This document shows, piece by piece, positions 7,677-10,303 of a stretch of DNA of 10,303 bases (position 1 is the stretch's first letter; each line of letters begins with the position of its first letter). Under the pieces are notes generated by a model. It was not told the origin of the DNA, made no database searches, and was given only the letters and a program-made list of their open reading frames with translations. The DNA lies in NCBI GenBank assembly GCA_039810485.1, contig JBDHXA010000095.1, forward strand, positions 1 to 10,303, given 5' to 3'. A program made the position numbers and the translations under genes. Source of the stretch: JADZAA01 sp039810485. Lineage in GTDB: Bacteria; Bacteroidota; Ignavibacteria; Kapaibacteriales; UBA961.

Positions 7677-8699
7677 ATGGAAATACTCGAAAAAAAACTG
7701 AAGTTCTCGGATATTGATCTTGCCGCATTATTCGGTCAGAATGATAGTTTGCTTCAGGTAATTGAGAATCGCTTCGACACAGATATAATTGTCCGCGGCG
7801 ACACTATTATGCTTCGCGGCGAACCGCGAGAAATCAAAACAATTGAAAAGATTTTTGAGGAAATGACATACATTCTCAAAAAGCGCGGAAAAATCCAGCC
7901 GGAAGATGTGTCAATAGTTATTGATGTTGCAGTCGGATCTGGCGATATACGCGCTATTTCCGCAGAAAAACTCGATTCAGTAATTTTTCATGGCAAAAAG
8001 GATATGGTGCGGGCAAAAACGCCCAATCAATTCGACTATTTCCGCAAAGCGCAGCAGAATGACGTGGTTTTTGCCATCGGACCTGCGGGCACTGGCAAAA
8101 CATTCCTTGCAGTTGCCATGGCGCTGGCAGCTTTGCGCAATAATGAAGTAAGTAGAATAATTTTATCGCGCCCCGCCGTCGAAGCCGGCGAATCTTTGGG
8201 ATTTCTACCCGGCGATTTGAATGAAAAAGTAGTGCCGTATCTCCGTCCTCTGCTTGACGCTCTTGGCGATTTGCTCACGCCTGAAAAACTCAAAAGTTTA
8301 ACCGAAAAAGAAATAATTGAAATTGTACCGCTTGCATATATGCGCGGACGAACTCTGAACAATTCATTTGTCATTTTAGATGAAGCACAGAATGCAACGA
8401 CCACACAGATGAAAATGTTTCTTACACGGTTAGGGCGCGGGTCGAGAGCGATAATAACAGGCGACGACACGCAGATTGACTTGCCCTTTAGTTCTGACTC
8501 CGGCCTCATCAATGTGCAACGCATTTTGCAAGGTATTCCGGGTATTGGCTTTGTGTATTTCAATAAAGCAGATGTTGTTCGACACCGCTTAGTAGCTGAT
8601 ATTATCTCGGCTTATGAAAAAAATGCTTCGGATTCAACGAAAAGCCGACCTGCAGCCGAAAGCGTTGTCAGCGACGTAGCTAATGCTGAAACAGCATAA
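7677..8699 (+). CDS. phoH: PhoH-family ATPase
   Basis: A cytoplasmic P-loop NTPase of the PhoH/PhoL (YbeZ) type, related to the helicase superfamily-1 core. In many bacteria it is linked to YbeY and rRNA maturation or to stress. From the ATG at 7677 it has 340 residues, normal for the family. It begins with a small N-terminal KH-like region (FDTDIIVRGDTIMLRGE), then KTPNQFDYFRKAQQNDVVFA, Walker A GPAGTGKT (135-142), RPAVEAGESLGFLPGDL, Walker B VILDEAQN (232-239), and TGDDTQIDLP (261-270). The last ~25 residues are a polar tail rich in Ser and Ala. The frame continues upstream to a TTG at 7638, but family members start near MEILEKKL, so the ATG is preferred although neither start has a good ribosome binding site. 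ybeY, its usual neighbour, is not in view. Confidence 0.95.
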   Translation: MEILEKKLKFSDIDLAALFGQNDSLLQVIENRFDTDIIVRGDTIMLRGEPREIKTIEKIFEEMTYILKKRGKIQPEDVSIVIDVAVGSGDIRAISAEKLDSVIFHGKKDMVRAKTPNQFDYFRKAQQNDVVFAIGPAGTGKTFLAVAMALAALRNNEVSRIILSRPAVEAGESLGFLPGDLNEKVVPYLRPLLDALGDLLTPEKLKSLTEKEIIEIVPLAYMRGRTLNNSFVILDEAQNATTTQMKMFLTRLGRGSRAIITGDDTQIDLPFSSDSGLINVQRILQGIPGIGFVYFNKADVVRHRLVADIISAYEKNASDSTKSRPAAESVVSDVANAETA

Positions 8700-8745
8700 A
8701 TAATTTTCAATTGCCGACAGAACTTGCACTAGAACGGACTTGACA

Positions 8746-9600
8746 ATGACAGATGAACATATACATAATATTAAAAGCCCTAAATATCATGTAAAAAAAT
8801 ATTTAGACAGTATAAAAAGCGATCTTTTCAATAAGATTGTCATTGATATTCCGGCCGGGAATGGCTCTACGACAGAAATGCTGATAGAATATGGAGCAAA
8901 AGTTGAACCATTCGATTTATTTCCAGAATATTTCATGTTGGAAGACATAGTTTGCGAACGCGCAGATATTATGAGTAAAATACCGGCAGCGGACAGCCAT
9001 GCCGATATGGTAATATGTCAGGAAGGAATTGAACATTTTAGCGATCAACTGAAAGTGTTCAAAGAATGTAATCGCGTATTAAAATCAAATGGCACATTAT
9101 TGATAACTACTCCATCGTATTCAAATCTTGCTGCAAGGTTCAGCTATTTACTTTTCGAAAGCGAAACTGCTAAGAAAATGCCTCCCAATGAATTGGACGA
9201 TATATGGATGTCCGATAAAAATATAACTGCTGAAATATATCACGGACATATTTTTCTAATTGGTCTGCAAAAATTAAGAGTATTGGCTAAATTGTCCGGC
9301 TTTGCCATTAAAGAAATAAAATATGTTCGCATCAGCAAAAGCTCATTGATATTATTCCCATTTTTTTATCCATTTATTTTGATAAGCTCGTATTTGAGAT
9401 ATTTCAGAAATCTGAAAAAGCGCAGCGAAATACCCTTGTCGCACAAGGCACAAATTTATAAAGATCAGCTAAAAATAAATATTAGTCCGCACAATTTATT
9501 GAACCATCATACCTTTATTATTTTTGAAAAGGAAAAAGACATTAAAGATCTCGACTTTCGGTTAGAAAGCATTGTAAAGCCATTCGACAAAATAATGTAG
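8746..9600 (+). CDS. Class I SAM-dependent methyltransferase with C-terminal hydrophobic segment
   Basis: 284 residues from ATG 8746; an in-frame TTG two codons earlier is the alternative start. The Rossmann fold is visible: motif I IDIPAGNGSTTEM (33-45), an acidic strand-2 end (PFDLF), CQEGIEHFSD (91-100, the Methyltransf_11-type helix), LKSNGTLLITTPSYSN (112-127). A strongly hydrophobic stretch, SSLILFPFFYPFILISSYLR (199-218), flanked by basic residues, suggests membrane association. The substrate cannot be told; methyltransferases of this layout often act on lipids, quinones or surface polysaccharide precursors. The gene is visibly richer in A/T (many AAA, AAT and ATA codons) than phoH just upstream, hinting at a separate origin. 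It follows phoH by 46 bp without a visible terminator between them. Confidence 0.85.
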   Translation: MTDEHIHNIKSPKYHVKKYLDSIKSDLFNKIVIDIPAGNGSTTEMLIEYGAKVEPFDLFPEYFMLEDIVCERADIMSKIPAADSHADMVICQEGIEHFSDQLKVFKECNRVLKSNGTLLITTPSYSNLAARFSYLLFESETAKKMPPNELDDIWMSDKNITAEIYHGHIFLIGLQKLRVLAKLSGFAIKEIKYVRISKSSLILFPFFYPFILISSYLRYFRNLKKRSEIPLSHKAQIYKDQLKINISPHNLLNHHTFIIFEKEKDIKDLDFRLESIVKPFDKIM

Positions 9601-9702
9601 TGAAAAATCTGAGTATAAAAGTATAGAGGCGAAATAGACAAACATATATTTATGGGATATTACAGCAATGCTACACCTTTGTTTTGAAAACGCCATTATA
9701 AT
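9601..9702. other. Short AT-rich spacer after the methyltransferase gene
   Basis: About 100 bp with no ORF and no conserved structure that I can see before the terminator at 9703. Confidence 0.4.
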
Positions 9703-9739
9703 AAAAAAGCCGCTTGTTTTATACAAACAAGCGGCTTTG
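9703..9739 (-). terminator. Strong intrinsic terminator reading on the minus strand
   Basis: A perfect 14-bp stem (9706-9719 with 9725-9738; core gccgcttg/caagcggc) has a 5-base loop. On the minus strand it ends in six T residues (the A run 9703-9708 on the plus strand), so its main direction is leftward. On the plus strand only three T residues follow. There is no protein gene on the minus strand just upstream of it, but the structural-RNA-like 3' end at 9742-9773 is, which suggests that RNA was its original client. It may also back-stop the methyltransferase transcript. Confidence 0.85.
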
Positions 9740-9741
9740 AA

Positions 9742-9773
9742 GTGGAGATGCCGGGAGAACATCCCAACACTCC
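9742..9773 (-). other. tRNA/tmRNA 3'-end-like sequence, candidate attachment site
   Basis: The minus strand reads CTCCCGGCATCTCCAC (9757-9742). This is what the 3' half of a T-arm plus acceptor strand of a tRNA or tmRNA looks like (CCCGG, CATCTCC, discriminator A, no encoded CCA). It stands five bases before a strong terminator, as a structural RNA gene would. Upstream of 9757 the sequence departs from a normal T-loop (no TTCGA), and no body of a tRNA or tmRNA follows. That is what one side of an integration into an RNA gene 3' end looks like, and an integrase remnant lies 120 bp away. The identity of the RNA is not certain; a tmRNA starting GGGGATG would pair with this acceptor strand. Confidence 0.4.
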
Positions 9774-9893
9774 GTTATTTATTTATTTTCAATATATCTG
9801 TTTATAATTCAATATCTTACTAAAATTTTGTTGCTTCATTTTATACCTTTTCTTTGCTCTTTTTCTTAAATTGTTTGGCACGTATTTGACACC
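9774..9893. other. AT-rich spacer between candidate attachment site and integrase remnant
   Basis: No gene is visible. The spacer is very A/T rich with T-runs. It contains no further tRNA or tmRNA parts, which supports reading 9742-9773 as an isolated RNA 3' end. Confidence 0.4.
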
Positions 9894-10235
9894 TCAATTT
9901 TCCTTTTTGTTCCTCCGTCTCAAAATTATTTCTTCCATCCTTTTGGCACCCAAAACTTCAATATAATGTTGTTCTTGAATCCTTCTTGAATGACCAAGAA
10001 TTTCTGCAACGATATTTGAATCCAAATCTTCATCGTTTATTAGACGATTTTCAAACATTTTTCTTATAGCGTGGAAATTGACTTCTTTGGTTATTTTGAG
10101 TTCTTTCAAAGCATCACGAATCCACTTCTCTAATTTAGCATAAGAATTCCATCTAAACAAATATTCGCTACCATTATTATTCAGTTCTCTCAATTCGTTT
10201 AAAATTTGTTCTACTTCAGGAAAAGGTTGGCGGAT
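9894..10235 (-). pseudogene. Tyrosine recombinase (integrase) C-terminal fragment
   Basis: The frame is open from 10235 to the TGA at 9894-9896. It carries the catalytic C-terminus of a phage/island integrase: PEVEQILNELRELNNNGSEY, then HAIRKMF (the HxxR box), DLDSNIVAEILGHS (the LGHS box), then QEQHYIEV with the nucleophilic Tyr. The N-terminal DNA-binding domains and the first catalytic Arg are absent. The fragment starts exactly where an IS30-type element end stops, so the gene was probably cut by the IS. An internal TTG at 10193 would only give a 99-residue peptide lacking the first catalytic Arg. It lies in the orientation and distance expected for an integrase next to its attachment site (9742-9773). 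Family is clear; activity is very unlikely. Confidence 0.85.
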
Positions 10236-10253
10236 TCAACACTGAAGTGCAAC
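10230..10253 (-). repeat. Right copy of IS30-type terminal sequence
   Basis: The reverse complement matches 51-74 with two mismatches out of 24. It covers the last transposase codons, the TGA at 10238-10236 and a few bases beyond. The exact outer end of the element is probably within a few bases left of 10230; no duplicated target bases can be recognised because the other end is outside the window. Confidence 0.5.
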
Positions 10254-10303
10254 ACTTTTGTAATTATCAGTAAATACTTGAATTGGAGTTTTCCATCCAA
10301 GTA
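10236..10303 (-). CDS. IS30-family transposase, C-terminal end (partial at window edge)
   Basis: Reading leftward from the window edge gives LGWKTPIQVFTDNYKSVALQ, then Cys and TGA. This is the characteristic end of IS30-family DDE transposases (RPRKxLGWKTPxEVF...VALQ). The catalytic core lies outside the window, so I cannot tell whether the element is intact. Its stop codon is in the same frame as the adjoining integrase remnant, so a one-codon readthrough would fuse them; this is probably chance. It differs in sequence from the left-edge remnant, so the two are separate elements or old, diverged copies. Confidence 0.75.
   Translation of the reverse strand, partial: LGWKTPIQVFTDNYKSVALQC

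Noticed and set aside
8036..8563. A 175-codon open frame on the minus strand within phoH
   Set aside because: It lies antisense to the well-conserved PhoH ATPase core, and its translation has no family features. It is a codon-bias shadow.
9742..9893. A complete tRNA or tmRNA gene on the minus strand
   Set aside because: Only the acceptor/T-arm 3' side is present. No 5' acceptor strand, D-arm, anticodon or tag-peptide region is found upstream on that strand.
1..10303. CRISPR array or toxin-antitoxin, restriction or other defence module
   Set aside because: No regularly spaced repeats were seen, and none of the ORFs carries motifs of such systems. The lone methyltransferase lacks DNA-methylase motifs such as NPPY or DPPY.

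Overview
The window looks like a bacterial chromosome segment of modest GC with Bacteroidota/Chlorobiota (FCB-group) character. Pointers are a stand-alone Chlorobi/Bacteroidota-like nuoD, a stand-alone MnmH/SelU, a Thermus/Rickettsia-type isocitrate dehydrogenase, IS30-type ends, and AT-rich leaders with few clear Shine-Dalgarno sequences. The phylum is an inference; no rRNA or complete tRNA is present to fix it.

Layout: bases 1-68 hold a degraded C-terminal end of an IS30-family transposase (+), followed by about 225 bp with no recognisable gene. nuoD (complex I subunit) lies on the minus strand at 358-1635 and ends at a strong hairpin terminator (295-330). A 300-bp divergent intergenic region separates it from a long plus-strand series: a DUF58 membrane protein (1964-3295), a decayed NADP-type isocitrate dehydrogenase (3308-4714), tRNA 2-selenouridine synthase MnmH/SelU (4721-5746), an exported TPR protein (5821-7620), a PhoH-family ATPase (7677-8699), and an AT-rich SAM methyltransferase with a hydrophobic C-terminal segment (8746-9600). 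Right of this, a terminator (9703-9739) reads on the minus strand directly after a short sequence (9742-9773) resembling the 3' end of a tRNA or tmRNA. Next come the catalytic C-terminus of a tyrosine recombinase (9894-10235, minus) and, joined to it, the C-terminal end of a second IS30-family transposase (10236-10303, minus, running out of the window).

The left and centre look like ordinary housekeeping chromosome. The gene functions (respiration, tRNA modification, RNA-related ATPase, cell-envelope TPR and DUF58 proteins) do not form one pathway; their tight spacing suggests shared transcription only. The most notable points are (i) an IDH gene with three frameshifts, two in-frame stops and loss of conserved catalytic residues; (ii) the right-hand edge, which reads as an integration site at a structural-RNA 3' end with an integrase cut by an IS; (iii) an MnmH whose Walker A motif has Arg in place of the last Gly. 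I found no convincing wholly new system.
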